64,000 nt of DNA, from NCBI RefSeq assembly GCF_041146795.1, contig NC_135176.1, forward strand, positions 12,151,286 through 12,215,285, read 5' to 3'. The position numbers and the translations under genes were made by a program. Source of the stretch: Maylandia zebra (taxonomy: Eukaryota > Chordata > Actinopteri > Cichliformes > Cichlidae). The first letter of the stretch is position 1. Every line of letters starts with the position of its first letter. Below the pieces are notes generated by a model. The model was not told the origin of the DNA and did not search any database. It saw only the letters and a program-made list of their open reading frames with translations. This document shows positions 1-13,680 of the stretch, piece after piece.

Positions 1-705
1 GCTACTGAAAGTGTGTGCAGATACAGTTTATGTGCAGAAAAGAGGAAACGTTCAACTACAACCAAACCTTTCAAGTTCTATCAGACGTCTGTCTGACACA
101 AACCTTCACTTATATTAAAACTTCCCAGCATTTTTTAACACCTACACTCATGATGAGCGGGTTTAATTGATGACTTCAGACAGTGATAGCTTCAAACAGT
201 CATTTCATGAGAACTCTGCAGGTCCTGACTTGCTTCTATGGACAGTGGCTGACAAGGCTGAGATGCCTCAGAGGGAGTGTCCCCCTCTATAAACTGTGCG
301 TTGTATCTGTTGAAAGTGTGTACAAAGCCAAGAGCAAGTTTCAGCTATAAGAAAAGACACTGTGACTGAAATAAAACCCTGACAGAGAGGAAGGGGGATT
401 TACATTTGACATCTGCTTGCTGTCTCTTTCAGTTTCGGCCTGATTTGAAAGACCACAGTGAGCAGCAGTTTGATTTAAGGCACTAAAAACTCTCGTATGT
501 GCGCTCCCCTGCTCTCTAATTACTGGAACTGCCTTTCCCGTGCTCTGTCAGGCTCCACTCGAGGATTTGATCATCCCTGCCTCCCTTCTGTCCTCCTAAT
601 CCCATCTTGTTCTTCAGTGGTAAAGGGTGAAATTCAGAGAATTCTTTTCAGTGACCACACCAAACTCTGAAGTCACATGTCTTGTTTTTCCCTTCCCGCC
701 CGTCT

Positions 706-716
706 CCTAAATAAGG
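706..716. promoter_or_regulatory. CArG-like SRF motif upstream of tagln
   Basis: The 11-bp string CCTAAATAAGG has the CC(A/T)nGG form, with seven central A/T bases instead of the canonical six. It lies roughly 100 bp upstream of the region where the tagln non-coding first exon probably begins. Mammalian TAGLN promoters are known to depend on serum response factor bound at CArG boxes close to the start site, so position and motif agree. The extra central base weakens the match, and a motif this short can occur by chance. Confidence 0.35.
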
Positions 717-799
717 AATTACAATTTGAGGGGGGAAAAGGAGAAAGAGTGTAGGGGCGGGTCATAAGAGTGAAATAAGAGGACCTGAAAGGCGTAGCT

Positions 800-973
800 C
801 TCTCTTGCTCCCTCTTTCTACTGAAGTGTAACACTTCAGGGGTGTTTGCTTCGCTTGATCCTGCCACTTCTGTACTGTGCACTCTGCACTGTGTTGTAGA
901 GGAAGAAGAAGAGCAGACACACAGCAGCGCCAGACCAACCCCACCTGCATTCACCAGAAAGCTACTACACAAA
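800..973 (+). other. tagln: Probable non-coding first exon of tagln
   Basis: A strong donor (CAAA then GTAAGTA, GT at 974-975) ends a stretch that carries no tagln-like coding sequence. The first coding exon, 3937 onward, has a good acceptor and starts only seven bases before the ATG, so a separate upstream 5' UTR exon is required. This is the usual transgelin gene layout. The transcription start is not visible; 800 is an estimate. Confidence 0.4.
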
Positions 974-3936
974 GTAAGTAAAGGCTCCTCTTATTTTCCT
1001 CTCAGTTTTTTTGCTTTTTTTTATTCTCATCAGCAGACATTTTTCTGCTTCTTTATGGATCTTGTGGCTGATTCTGGTGCAGAAAATATGAAAAATATGA
1101 TACTGCTTCTCATGCTCTCCACCCTTGCTCTCTGTCTCCTTCCCCCTTGCTTGCGTTTGGTCATACACAGGCCGAGGCAATACACTGAGTTAATATTTAG
1201 CCATTCCTATGTGGATTCTGCGTGAGCCTGTGCATTCTTCTGTTATAAAATCCCATTTTGTTTTGTCTGGCTTCTCCTCTGAACACGCACCTCGTGCTCA
1301 CGGCATGTGAGACCTAACAATTCCAGGAAATGTTAACAGGTTCAGCCTCTGACAAACCTCTCATCGCTACTGCCTAATAGTATATAATTTTCCTCTTCAG
1401 GGTATGTTTTGAACACCAGGTTGTTGGTTCAGAAAGTGGCAACTGGCAGCTTGCTGCTGCCACATTTTTTGTTAGATTTATGGGCCTTGATAAAGTTTTA
1501 TAGTTTGAGAAACTGACGTTAGGTGGTGACTGCTATCTTTTGTCATGAGGTGGAAATACAACAGTGGGGACTGTGCAAGATGAAGGAAGGCAAGAGCATG
1601 AAGAAATAATCTCGGTCTGGATCCACCGTGTTCACATAGTAAGGATTTCAACATGAGCTGATGGTGCAATTTTATGAAAGCTGTGCAAGCCTCTTGTAAC
1701 AGATGTCTGCAAGTTACTAGAATATGATTGTTTAACAGTTTGGAGGGTGGAGTGAGACAAATGACTGATGATGAGTAACTCGGTCACATATGGAGCGACA
1801 TCTGAGTAACTTAACGGTGTCTTACTCAGATTTCTAACGGTTTCTAGTTTAAACTACACAAAACAGGCATTAAAAAGTCCCACTGTGTCAAACTGAAGCA
1901 GAGGATTAATAAAACAATGGTGTACAGTAAGACGTCTGGGAGAATGAAGGCTTCAAATACTAGATTTAGTGGATTCTATGATCATGCAGTTTAAATGATT
2001 AATCTGCAGTGTTCTCCTCTCTGATTAGAAAAACACACACACACACACTATAAGACATGCACTAATTAGGTATGATAATGATCAGGAAGTGTTCAGTTAT
2101 TCATCTTACACAAGTTGTAAGTATGATTTGGTCATTTAGAGGTGTTACGTACAATTTCAGCTGAGTGGCTGTTTAAGCTTCAAATCATTTTGTGGTAGTA
2201 GCCCACTGTGGGGTGAGATTGTGAGATGGGAGGGAGTAGATGTGACTTTATGATTACAAGATGTTCCCACTTGACCACTCCCAGTTATGTTTTTAAGTGC
2301 ACAGCTCTATGTGAGCTTCTAAGTCACGCTTCCATAAACACCTGCGCACACACTTCTAGTTGCAGTTTTACAATTAGGTGGACAATCATCCCTGGAAATG
2401 CTGCTGCGAGTTACAGCGACATTGGCCACTCATACATCAGATTTCACGCTCAACATGGGGTTAATCTGAAAGAGCGCCTTCTCTGATTTCGTCATTCCTT
2501 GCAAGACATTCAGGTCCTGATGTTTGCAGCTGCTTGATGTAACGGGCATGTCCGGACACCACACAGATGGAAGTCGTCTGATTGAGAAACAGGCTACTTA
2601 GGAGTTTGGATGGCTGAGTATTTTCCTCGCTCTTGCCGCTGTTAACAAACAACTTTTGGAATAACTCTGGAGACAGGAAGACACTTATCCTCCGCATGAC
2701 CACATAACCACTGCAACCTCAGACAATGAACAGAGAACAATGTGTGTGTGTGTCTATAGCAGCTCCAGCGTGGAGCTGTGGACACAATGATAAACTGTCA
2801 AACTTTCTACACATATTGCGTAACACTAATCCTCTGTTTGGCTAAAGGTGTGCCTGTATGTCCTGGAGCAACATCTATCTATATAATTCTAAGTGTATAT
2901 TAAAGTCTGCAGAATTAAAAATAGATCCTCCAATTTTTTACGAGTCAGATGTGATTCTGGATCCTGATATTTGCAGAGCACCTGCTTACCTTAGATGTTA
3001 AATGTGCAGATATTATCACAGTAAATTAGCACAGTAAATGGAGAAAAAAGGGGAGAACGAGCTATAATCATCCCCATCTGTTATGTGGATTCGTGGAAAA
3101 TTCCAAAGTTGTTGTGCCGTTGTGCGACTCGATTTGGATCTGTAAAAGCAAATTGTGTATTGCGATAGTATTTCTTTCTGTTTTTTTCTTACAGACCGTT
3201 TCCATAGTGAGCAACACTATGTTGTTATGTTTAGATTCCTGTATATACACAGCTACCTTAGTCAGGAAGGAAATGACAGCTGAATGTGCAAACAGGATGG
3301 AGGGAGTAGGGTGGTTTGGCTGAGGCCAACAGGAAGTTCTTTGTGCATTAATATGTCAGATAAACCAACCATAATTACTTTCAGAGTGCAACAAAGTTGG
3401 AATTCCTCAAGTCATTAAACACTTTAATTTCCATTGTCAGAAATGTATTTGCTAAATAGCTGCACTGCTGCGGCCTGGATAATGGAAAACTCAGATTATT
3501 GTGTGCATTGCATGGTTAGTACCCTGCTCACGCTCCTGTCTTCAGGTTGTCATCGGCTTCTTTTCTAATCCATCTAACCCTGACAGTATGGCAAATATTC
3601 TTATTTGTTTCATACATAGTAGAGATTTGAGACAGATGAAGAGCGCACTAACTTCAAATGATAAATGAGCCTCTTGAGGTGTGAAAGTGGCGACCAACAA
3701 AAAGATGCTCACTTTTAGAAAGTCTCCTCAATCTAAAAGTTTCAAAGTAACAGCTCCTCATAAATAACAGAACATTCAGTGGAAACACATTCACTGGATT
3801 GATTGCATCTGTGGGTGTGAGCGGGGCAGGCATCGGTATGTGAACACTATTAAATCTATCAGATATTAGAATGCTGCCAGGGAGTGGAGTTTGCTGAGCT
3901 ACCAGCCTATCTAACATTGACTTTCCCTTCCATTAG
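974..3936 (+). other. tagln: tagln intron 1
   Basis: This is the roughly 3-kb intron between the inferred 5' UTR exon and the first coding exon. It holds a short AC microsatellite near 2033-2048. I see no further coding exon and no recognisable transposon. The intron ends with a pyrimidine-rich tract and CATTAG acceptor. Confidence 0.4.
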
Positions 3937-3943
3937 GATTACA

Positions 3944-4875
<932 letters not shown>

Positions 4876-5975
4876 ACCGGAGCAGTTCTTAAACCGCCCT
4901 CCTTCTGCCCTCTGGAAGGCCAGTGAGCAAGGAGGAAGAGACTTTGACTCTTACCTTGGATATGAGGAAAAATGTGACCTGACTGTTTTTCAGATTTTAA
5001 CGGGACCAAAATAGGGACCAACGAGAACAAGTGCACATGTAGATCTTTAACAGTAGAAATCAAACATTTAACAATGTTTCTTTTGTTTGACTCATTGTAA
5101 ATAATTTTTTTTGTTACAGAATCAAAAACAGTTGCTTTGCATGTTTAAACTCATTACCTTAAAATCATTACTGGAGACCACAATGTTAGACATGTTTGAT
5201 TTCTTACCTTGCACAGACAGGGAGCTTCAGACCATTTCATTACAACAAAGAAAATCTGCTTGCAGGGACTTGAAACCTGCGTGAGAGAAGAAATCCCCAG
5301 AAATCCCCCACTTTCAATGTTCTGTTTGCTTTATTCTTTCCTGTAACATCTGCATTATTGCAGTCAATGCCTCTTCTCAAAACTCTAGCAGCGCGCGCAT
5401 TCAAGGACACCAAAGATGTAAGACTCTGTCATGAAGTCTTTAATTTAATGATAATGTTCATTATTTAGTGTACACTGTCTTTGTTGACTTTATTCTTTCT
5501 GTCCTTCTGATGACATAGCCGTCAATTCATGGACGTCAGGATGTACTTAAATACACCTCCGAGTATTGTTCTGAGTATTTTCCCCACAACAGCTGCAGTA
5601 AGACACAGATATTTTATTGTGTCTTACTGCAGCTTTTCTGGGTACTTAGTGTTACAGCTTCACAGATTACAACCTTAAGCAGGTACCAAGTTGCAGCTGA
5701 TTCAATTTGTACTGGAATGAAGTAAAAACTTAACGAAAGGTAAGACACGTACAGTTTGCTGTGGTTTACAGTAATGTTAGTAGGTTATAACAAACGCATC
5801 CAGTAATACAGCCAAGTTTAATTAACTTTAGAAAATAAACTGCCTGGTTTGAAAAAGGTATAAACGACACTTGTGTGTGTTTTTACTGTTCTATTACATA
5901 ATCTATTGTTAGATGCCGTGAGTCAATCAAAATGTTGGACCGCCTCTTTGAAATAAAGTTTGATTTAACTTTTGA
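4876..5975 (+). other. tagln: tagln 3' UTR with poly(A) signal
   Basis: An AATAAA hexamer at 5952-5957 is followed by T- and GT-rich sequence and is the best poly(A) signal after the stop codon. Another AATAAA near 5834 could serve as an earlier site. The 3' UTR would be about 1.1 kb and would include the hairpin at 5591-5634. The end point is inferred, not shown. Confidence 0.5.
5591..5634 (+). other. Perfect 16-bp stem-loop in tagln 3' UTR
   Basis: AGCTGCAGTAAGACAC at 5591-5606 is the exact reverse complement of 5619-5634, separated by a 12-nt A/T-rich loop that can add one A-T pair and one G-U pair. In the inferred transcript it would form a stable hairpin. I recognise no named RNA family in it. 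Confidence 0.6.
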
Positions 5976-7164
5976 AGAAACCTCTTTTGTAATGAATCTA
6001 TGGCCTAAGGAAGTGTGTCCTGTTCACACTCAATGATGTCACCGTCGCTATCATGACTCTTGATAACTGGTAGCTGGTAAACTGCAACCTATGTGCCTAG
6101 CAACAGATAATAAAAACATCAGTTTCTGCAGGTAGTCAGGGCGACACGTATGTTTGTGTGCCGTAAAGCTGAGCTGTACTTTAAAGAGAGGTCAGCTAAG
6201 GCTGCCAAAGGCAAAGGTGAAGAAAATAATGTAAGGGAGTAATAAATAATGTTGGACTTTGCCTACTTTGATGGAATAAGAGAAGCCAGTGAGAGACTAT
6301 CGTTATCGCTGCCAGGGTTTTGTTTATACTGTGTTCTTGCTTTGGTCCAGCTTAAGCTGTTCAGCATGAAATGACTCAGAAACAGCCAGAGATGGAAAAG
6401 AGCAGCAGTAGAGAGAAAACAGTAAAAGAAGATGCTTTGATGAAAAAAGAGGAAAAAGCGCAGCTTTAAAAAATAAAAAATAAATATCCAGATGGAGTCT
6501 GGAGATTAAGGTGGCTTGGGTCAGAAGGAGTACAGGTCATGACAGAGGAGGATTTCAGATAGTAGAGAGCATTTCCAAAAAAGGACGAATCATTGCAGGA
6601 GGAGGGTTAAAAAGAGACTTCCTTTTCCTCTTCCTTCTTAGCAGGAAACTGCGTAGGTGCTGACACAAAGGGGGTAAATTAGTATAATGTAAATGGAGGT
6701 GGAACCAGTGTGGAGCAAAGACAACAACACTGTAGGTTATCCATCAAAGCGCAACATGTATTTGTGTTTTTATAGTGACTTATTTTCACAATAAAAGCAT
6801 TAGTCTGAGAAAATTGATGACTTTGAAGATAGCAAGCAACTTAATACTACTAATAGAGCCCACTCTGCTGTTGATAAGCTGTGGCCCATTAGCGTCAGCG
6901 TGACAGCAGCTGTTATCTCTGCCAAAGCCCAGACTGTTATAAGAGTCAAGATGTGTTTATGATTTCAAAACTAATATTTATTTCAACACTAGCAGACACG
7001 CGTGGAGTGTTAGTGCCAAATCAGCACCAATGAACTCTTGAGTCTCACAACATGTATCCAAGTTTATTTGCACATCCACTGATATAACAAGCAAGTTTTT
7101 TCTTTTTTGGTCATTGCAACACATGACAGATAATCTACTGTATATTTCTCACTCACTGTGTGTT
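5976..7164. other. Intergenic, nothing recognised
   Basis: AT-rich sequence downstream of tagln. I find no open reading frame with recognisable similarity, no splice-bounded exon and no clear repeat family. Confidence 0.5.
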
Positions 7165-7380
7165 AATAGACCTCTCCTGTTTTCCTTCTCTCACCCCAAC
7201 CGGTCGCAGCAGATGGCCCCGCCCCTCCCTGAGCCTGGTTCTGCTGGAGGTTTCTTCCTGTTAAAAGGGCGTTTTTCCTTCCCACTGTCGCCAAAGTGCT
7301 TGTTCATAGGGGGTCATGTGATTGTTGGGCTTTTCTCTGTATCTACTGTACAATATAAAGCGCCTTGAGGCAACTTTTGT
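7165..7380 (+). repeat. L2/Maui-type LINE 3'-end fragment
   Basis: The segment carries the well-known teleost repeat core with CTGGAGGTTTCTTCCTGTTA, a run reading TTTTTCCTTCCCACTGTCGCC, and the terminal AATATAAAGCGCCTTGAGGC. It is truncated, lacks any reverse transcriptase, and has the look of a 5'-truncated LINE insertion. The family name is from memory of teleost repeats and may be off at subfamily level. Confidence 0.6.
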
Positions 7381-7424
7381 TGTGATTTTTCATCTCTGCT
7401 AAGCTCCTTTATTGACTGAATATC

Positions 7425-7680
7425 TACACTCCCCGGCATCTTTTCCAGGTACACCTGCTCAGCTGCTCATTTACGTAACTATCTCTCATTAGCCAATCAG
7501 ATGGAAAAAGTGGAAAAAGTTGCTGGTCTGATGAGTCTTGATTTCTGCTGGGACATTTCAGTGGTAGGGTGAGAACCTTGTTGAATCTGTGCCATGAAGA
7601 ATTGAGGCAGTTCAGAAGGTAAAAGGGGTTTTCAACACAGTACTGGCAAGGTTTACTTAAAAAAGTGCCATGCACATGTA
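7425..7680 (+). mobile_element. Internally deleted Tc1-like element
   Basis: Both ends of a teleost Tc1 family (ends of the form TACACT...AGGTACACCTG) survive: left near 7425-7457, right near 7650-7680. Between them are short collinear pieces of the transposase region, such as GTCTGATGAGTCTTGATTTC and the stretch around 7592-7640. About 1 kb of a roughly 1.3-kb element is missing. It is the same family as the degraded copy at 25924-27231. It cannot encode a transposase. Confidence 0.65.
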
Positions 7681-9143
7681 TGGATACACTTTTACTCCTT
7701 GCTTTTGCTACCTTATCTTCTCTTTTACATAACTAATGATTAGTTAGTGATTTATTTTTCCAACTGTTTTAGAAAGTTGTGGTAAACACGGTGCCTTGAG
7801 GTTTCACAAATTTAAACTGTGTGAATAACGTGTGCAGAAGCTCTGTGGTGGTGGGACCAGAACAAGTTATTTAAACTGGGTGTAACTTGATTTGTGTAAC
7901 TAAACCCAAAACAGGAAAAACACACTTTCCCTTTTTTTTATGCATAACGATCCCTGAGTGAGGAGCATCACTCCACAACAGTGGCGCTAAATACAGTGGT
8001 TGAACTGTTTTACTTCCAGGGAGGTGCTTGTGTAACTATTTACATAGATTTAAATAGCAGTTTGAGGCAAAACATTGTTCCTGACCCGCAGTGCTGAAAG
8101 GCAGCTGAAATTAGTGAACCTGAAAAACCCATCTGTTACATTTGAATTATCCCACAAACAAACAAAAACACACGTCACTCAGCTCTTCCTCTTTTTTTTC
8201 TCATAGTCACAGTCTTTTTTCTTTTTTTTTCTTCAGATAATTTGAAAGAGAGTAGTGGTGCGCAGCGTTTTTTGATAGAAGGCCTTTCATTCCCATCAAG
8301 GTTTTGATGAAAGTGTGACTGGGCTCACCGCAGTGGAAGGTACTTTGCTGCCATGGAGGGGCATAACAGGGCGGATTATGATCGCCTTGAGATTAGAGAA
8401 GCTACTTTTTTTGAGCCAGTTTGAATATTTGGACCAGCTGGGAAAATGTGACAGGGGAAGCTGATGTAACACCTCCTTCCCCTTATTCAGCCACTGCAGT
8501 GCTGCTGGATAAGACACATAAGGGTTGGGAGTAAAGCCCCCCTCGCTCCAGTGGCTGCAGGAAAGGGCTGATTCCATTACGCCAAAAGGTCATTTGGGAA
8601 CCACTTAACTATGCAAGTTCCAGCATTTATTTATTCAGCGGTGTCTCAAGAAGAAGGTTACAACATTGCATACAGATATCATGACACAATGAGTAACTTC
8701 TGTTTAATTTCTATAAGGACCTAAACATGCAAGCAAGAACCAGTCAGACCGAAAGTCATCTGGCCCAAACCTGAAGATCCATGTAACTCAAACGGCCTTT
8801 CAGTCTGATTATCAGGCTAGAACTAATGCTACTGTTAGTAAAGTTAGTTAGGCGGGACACTGATTGACGCAGTGGAAAAGTTTTTGCACACCATTTCAGA
8901 GCCCTGGCTTCAGTCCATGACAGTAGGACTTCTGGCTTGTTTAAAGTGAACAGTGAGAAGCCAGTGAGGGATTGCATGCTTTTTGCAGGACTAGTGACTA
9001 CTACTGGCTGCTCTGTGTGCTCGGTTTCACAGAGTCCTCTTCACAAACACCAACAAAAACTGCTATGGCCTCCTTCAAGAAAGTTCAAGAAAGTAGTTTG
9101 TCTGTTTCTTAGCTGTGTTGTATGTATTTGAATGAGAATTGAT
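7681..9143. other. Intergenic, nothing recognised
   Basis: No supported gene. T-rich low-complexity tracts occur around 8185-8235. The short open frames here have no features of real proteins. Confidence 0.45.
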
Positions 9144-9320
9144 CCTGCAGGTTTTAGATATCACCCTGGTTCAACACACCTGAATCAAATGATTAGTTCA
9201 TTACCAGGACTCTGGACATGTTGAGGAGGTTATTTAGCCATTTAAACAGCTGTGTTGGATCAAGGACACATCTAAAACCTGCAGGACACTGGCCCTTGAG
9301 GCCTGGAGTTCCCCCTCCTC
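9144..9320. mobile_element. MITE with CCTGCAGGTTTTAGAT terminal repeats
   Basis: CCTGCAGGTTTTAGAT at about 9144-9159 is matched in inverted orientation by ATCTAAAACCTGCAGG ending at 9285, flanking about 110 bp that includes CACCTGAATCAAATGATTAG. It is followed by GGCCCTTGAGGCCTGGAGTT. I recognise this as a common teleost hAT-like MITE. The outer boundary, and so the target duplication, is not clear. Confidence 0.55.
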
Positions 9321-11352
9321 TGGGATACATAGTGTGAATGGGCCAAACCTGGAAATCTGACATCATGTTTTTAAAATACAAAACAAAAAATGGGCGACAC
9401 TGCCCTGATGTTCTCATAGAAACATCATAAACACAACTTACTCTTCTGGGTCAAAGGAATGAATTCATGCAGGGACATTTTAAGTCTCACTGTTAGGTTC
9501 TCTGTTGGTTAATGAAGTATTGAAACCAAACACATAACTACTACATACATAACTAATTGACAGAATGTCCAACTTCCCCCTTCATAAAGTTCTTTTTCTT
9601 TTGTCCGAAAAGGAAATAAAACCAAAGGTAAACAAAGTGATTTTATTAATTTCAAAAATGTCTATTCATATTGTAATTATATCCTATCATGAATTATTTT
9701 ATTTGCAGCAGTCATGTGGCGAACCTCTGATAGCTGCAGTATGCTAACTTCCCCAGTTTCCACACAATCCCTTTGATTTAAGGTGTTTCCATCGCCATCA
9801 CAAATGAACTCCATTTATTTTTAAGCTCTTCAATCTAATCTAACAATGAAAATGAGAACTATAATCTGATAACCTAACTATCTGTACAACTATACAGTTT
9901 AATTCTAGCACACTGGATACACATATAAACTTTTTTTTAAGTTCCAAACTTCCACAAACCAAAACGTTGACAGCTGATTTATATGTTTACCCATGACTGG
10001 ATCAGTTGTGTTATGATAGGCATTGTTTGTAGATATGTAATTTCATTCAGGGGAAAGTTTGAATTCAATTTATTTTTATTTTGACAATAATAATGGCTTT
10101 TGCAATAGATGTCATGCCATAAATGAGAGGGGATAAAATTTTAATGCGCTTTGTGGGCGAGTTTGATTTGTACACAATGTCAGGAAGGGACGTGAGAGGT
10201 TACGAGTGACGCCTTCTTTTCAAAAGTCACAGTGCTGGAGCATAAATCTCATCAAAAACGGAGAACAAGCAAGAGCTGTGTGAAAAAATAGAAGAGACGC
10301 ACATTTTAGAGACAAGCGCAGGTTTAGAAACATTAACTTAGAACACACTATAGGTAGAGAGACTAGCTTTCAATATATATAATAACATATTTATCTATAT
10401 CTATAATGTATATATTTTTATACATTAGGTGAAATCAAAAATATTGATATGCTTCTTGCACTCTGTGTGGCTTTGTGAGGTCATTAAATGACAACACAAA
10501 AGGCTGCAGATAAAGAATGATCGCCTTAGGTGAAAGGCCTTTCCAGACCAAAGACCTGCTGAATTCATTTTAGGATCCAGACAGTAAAGGAGAGGTGCAT
10601 TGTAAAAAATAAGTGAATATAGGAGGATTATTCAATAACCTGGTCAAATAGCAGAAAGGCCCTTTGGAAGGCTCAGTGTGAGTGAAAAAACTTTTTTTAT
10701 GTATCTCCAGAGGAAATTTATGAGAAATATGGTGAGTATTTATTACACCGTGAGCATTTCACAGAGCAAGGTTAGCATTTATTTTGTTGCATTGACTCTT
10801 TATATCCACATACAACTACAACTGTGGTTTTCCAAATGCAGAAAGGCAAAATAACAGTGGGGACTCAGCTGGAGACTGCAATTTTAGATTATAAATGAAT
10901 GGTTAAGGATAAGATGTCACATCACTTATAAAATTAGCTTCCCTGGAAATACAAGTAAACGAGTCATTGGCATGAATATAGCATCAGAAACCACAGAGGA
11001 AGGTGCTGTGGTATCGCTGCATGTGGTGTTTGCTCTTCATGTGGTGGCACTGAATGAATTTGGGTCAGATGTTGTGTAACATAAATTAGGAGGCAGGTGT
11101 TTTCCCCTGTTGGTGGTTTGAGGCAGAGGGCTGAGAGCTGAAAGGTTAGTCCGCAGTTCAAATCCCTTTGAGAGGAAAACATAGCTGTGAGGGGAGAAGG
11201 GGACGAGCTGAAAGCTCATTGATTGATTGATTCTTACTTAACCTGCCAAAACTCACTGTGTACTTCATCGCCTAATCAACATCAGTGTTTTACCTGACTT
11301 TGTTTCTACGAAGGTGTGCTCTTGCTGGAGAGGTATGCAGGCCTAATTGAAT

Positions 11353-11353
<1 letters not shown>
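9321..11353. other. Intergenic, nothing recognised
   Basis: AT-rich sequence with no supported exon or repeat family. The small open frames near 9565-9747 and 10964-11219 lack homology, splice context and coding character. Confidence 0.4.

Positions 11354-11392
<39 letters not shown>
11354..11392. repeat. (CA)n microsatellite
   Basis: A short CG alternation passes into an uninterrupted CA dinucleotide run of about 17 units ending at 11392. The open frame on the opposite strand that includes a valine-cysteine run is simply this repeat translated. Confidence 0.95.
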
Positions 11393-11395
<3 letters not shown>

Positions 11396-11729
11396 CTCCT
11401 GGTAATAACAAATCAGACCTTCCGATGTAAATAGTTGCTCTGTAGCTAAAGCAACCACAAACAATTTATTACAGGGACTTTTTTGAGTTGTTTGAATTTC
11501 TGCTTTTATCATAACAGCTTCTGTATTTCATTTCCTCTGAAACGACATAATCTGATTGTGACATGTGACAGGATGATCTTAACCTTTTACTTCACAAAGG
11601 TCTCAGAACAACAACAACAACATATGAGACCCATCATACACTAAATGCAAGTCACATTGTATGATGAAAGAACCAGAACCCCATGAGTGAAATATGACCA
11701 ATTCAGACTGGAAATAGAGCAACTTTTTT

Positions 11730-12036
11730 TTAACCTCTTAGGACCTGGCGTCCACGTATGTGGACATCACATTTTGGCTTGTCTAGACCAAAATAATACA
11801 TTTTGCTCTACAAAGGCCTGATATCCAGATACGAGGACGTTATACTGCCACTTTTCTATCAAAATGTAAAATAAATGTCCTTATATGTGGATCTCATTTC
11901 TCTCTGAAACAAAAATCAGGTTAAAAAAAAAATCAGGAAATTCTTTGTTTTTACATTCATCAGGTCCCAACGTCCCAAATATCAAAGATAAATTAAAAAT
12001 TCATGCCATGGAAGAGTTCAGCTCTCAGGAGGTTAA
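11730..12036. mobile_element. Candidate MITE flanked by TTAA
   Basis: TTAACCTCTTAGGACC at the left and the inverse form CTCTCAGGAGGTTAA at the right give imperfect terminal repeats, both bordered by TTAA (11730-11733 and 12033-12036). TTAA duplication is typical of piggyBac and Kolobok groups. The interior has a small palindrome, TCCACGTATGTGGA, near the left end and no coding capacity. Superfamily is inference. Confidence 0.45.
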
Positions 12037-12839
12037 AGGAATGAACAAATTCCTGTTTCACAACAACTTCGTGGGGATTTTTTTTAAGTTGCAGGGTGGG
12101 AATCATAAAAAAAAATACAACTGCAAAACTTTTTAAATTATTGCATTTTGTGTGTGTGTGTTTCAATAAATGGAGTCACAGGCATATCCGTGTAGCACAA
12201 GTGATTTCCTGAGCTAGGCGACAGTGCCCCCTGCTGGGTTATAGAGTCACTGCAGCTGAAAATAATGAGTCAGGCTGCTGTAAGTTGAATAAATATGATT
12301 TATGTGGGGAAAACACAAATCTAGGCTGCAATTTTTGGCTTCTGCTGTAAACATTTGGGAACAACTTTCATGATAAATGAGCCTCTGTGGCTGTTTGTGT
12401 GAGCTGTTTATTGTCTGAGGGAGATGATCTATTGGTTTGATAGCCAGCAGCGTGTTTCATCTGCTGCACCAATCATTCCACCTGGCAAAACATTACAAAC
12501 CTTTAAAACACAGGGTCATAGATAAGATGAAATCTGGGGCAGAGGTGAGCAGAGCAGGAACCGCACAAAGGACCAGGAGCAGATTACATCAGGGTGTTTC
12601 CTCTGATGCCTGCTGGGATTACAAAGTTCACGTTCAAACAGTGTGTTGACAGAAGGAAAATTGCAATATTTATCCTGGGTCTACATGGCTGGCTTTTACA
12701 GTTCCAAAAACATTAAAGGGATATTTAGACTAAGCGGTCTGTAGACAGGGTGTACATGTGTTTATTTTCATTTTTCACTGATCCACACAATTAAAAAAAC
12801 TATAACAAAACCTGTCAACAGGAAGACCTCGTGCCTCTG

Positions 12840-13680
12840 ACAGAAAGAAACAACTTTATTTGTACTTTTCAAAACAGAGAGTTACAAAATGCTTCACAAT
12901 TTGAATAAAAGCCACACATTCAAGATAAACATCCACATTCCACCAGACAGACACATTATCAACTTTACGATCAGACATTCAATCCAACATACACAGAAAT
13001 AGCGACACAATGGCCCAAAATAAAGGGGAAAAGATTAAGGAAAGGCTAAGCAATAAAATCAGAGCTGGGGAAAGCTAGGAGACCCTGGTTAGAGGATGGG
13101 AGAGGCCGGCGTTGTGCCAAAAACTGATCGTCTGCCAAAAAGTGATTCCCGGCATTTGCCAGAAAATTACTGCAGGAATTGAAACTGTTATAAAGGACTT
13201 GTTGGCCTGTAATCTGTCATCTCTCATATCGCTCATGAATAACATGAAGTCATTTTGAGCCAGAAAAAACATTCACAAGGTAAAAGCTGTTGTTGGCAAA
13301 GTGACTTTCATATATTCTTTATTTATTTATTGGGATATAAGGTCTCAGTGACATTAAAAATGTGTTTTTCAAGAGAGATCAGCCCGAGAGGGCAGCAAAA
13401 ATTGTGACAAATATAACTTCCAAGAAGGTCCCAGAAGCTCTGTCCATGTACAGCGTTTTATGTTAACATAAAACTGGAAGCCAGTGAACGGATGCAGGAA
13501 CAGCTGTGACTATGGGCATGTGAAAAGTGAGTTACAATAATCAAGGCGGGAGAAAAATGTAACGTGCGCGCAGTCACAGTTGAGCAGTGCACCTAATCTG
13601 TTTAATGAGTCCACACTGCAACCAAGTGCTGTTGAAGTGTTACATTAGGGGGATAAACTTAGTGAAAGCAAACTAATTAA
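12840..13680. repeat. Degraded unclassified teleost interspersed repeat
   Basis: The segment opens with AACTTTATTTGTACTTTTCA and AAATGCTTCACAA. Later it contains AACTGGAAGCCAGTGAACGG and TTACAATAATCAAGGC, phrases that recur in old teleost interspersed repeats. No coding frame survives. I cannot name the family with confidence, and the edges are approximate. Confidence 0.35.

Noticed and set aside
842-1225. 127-codon frame at the start of the window
   Set aside because: It crosses a strong splice donor at 974 and continues in intron. The first part is probably the tagln 5' UTR exon.
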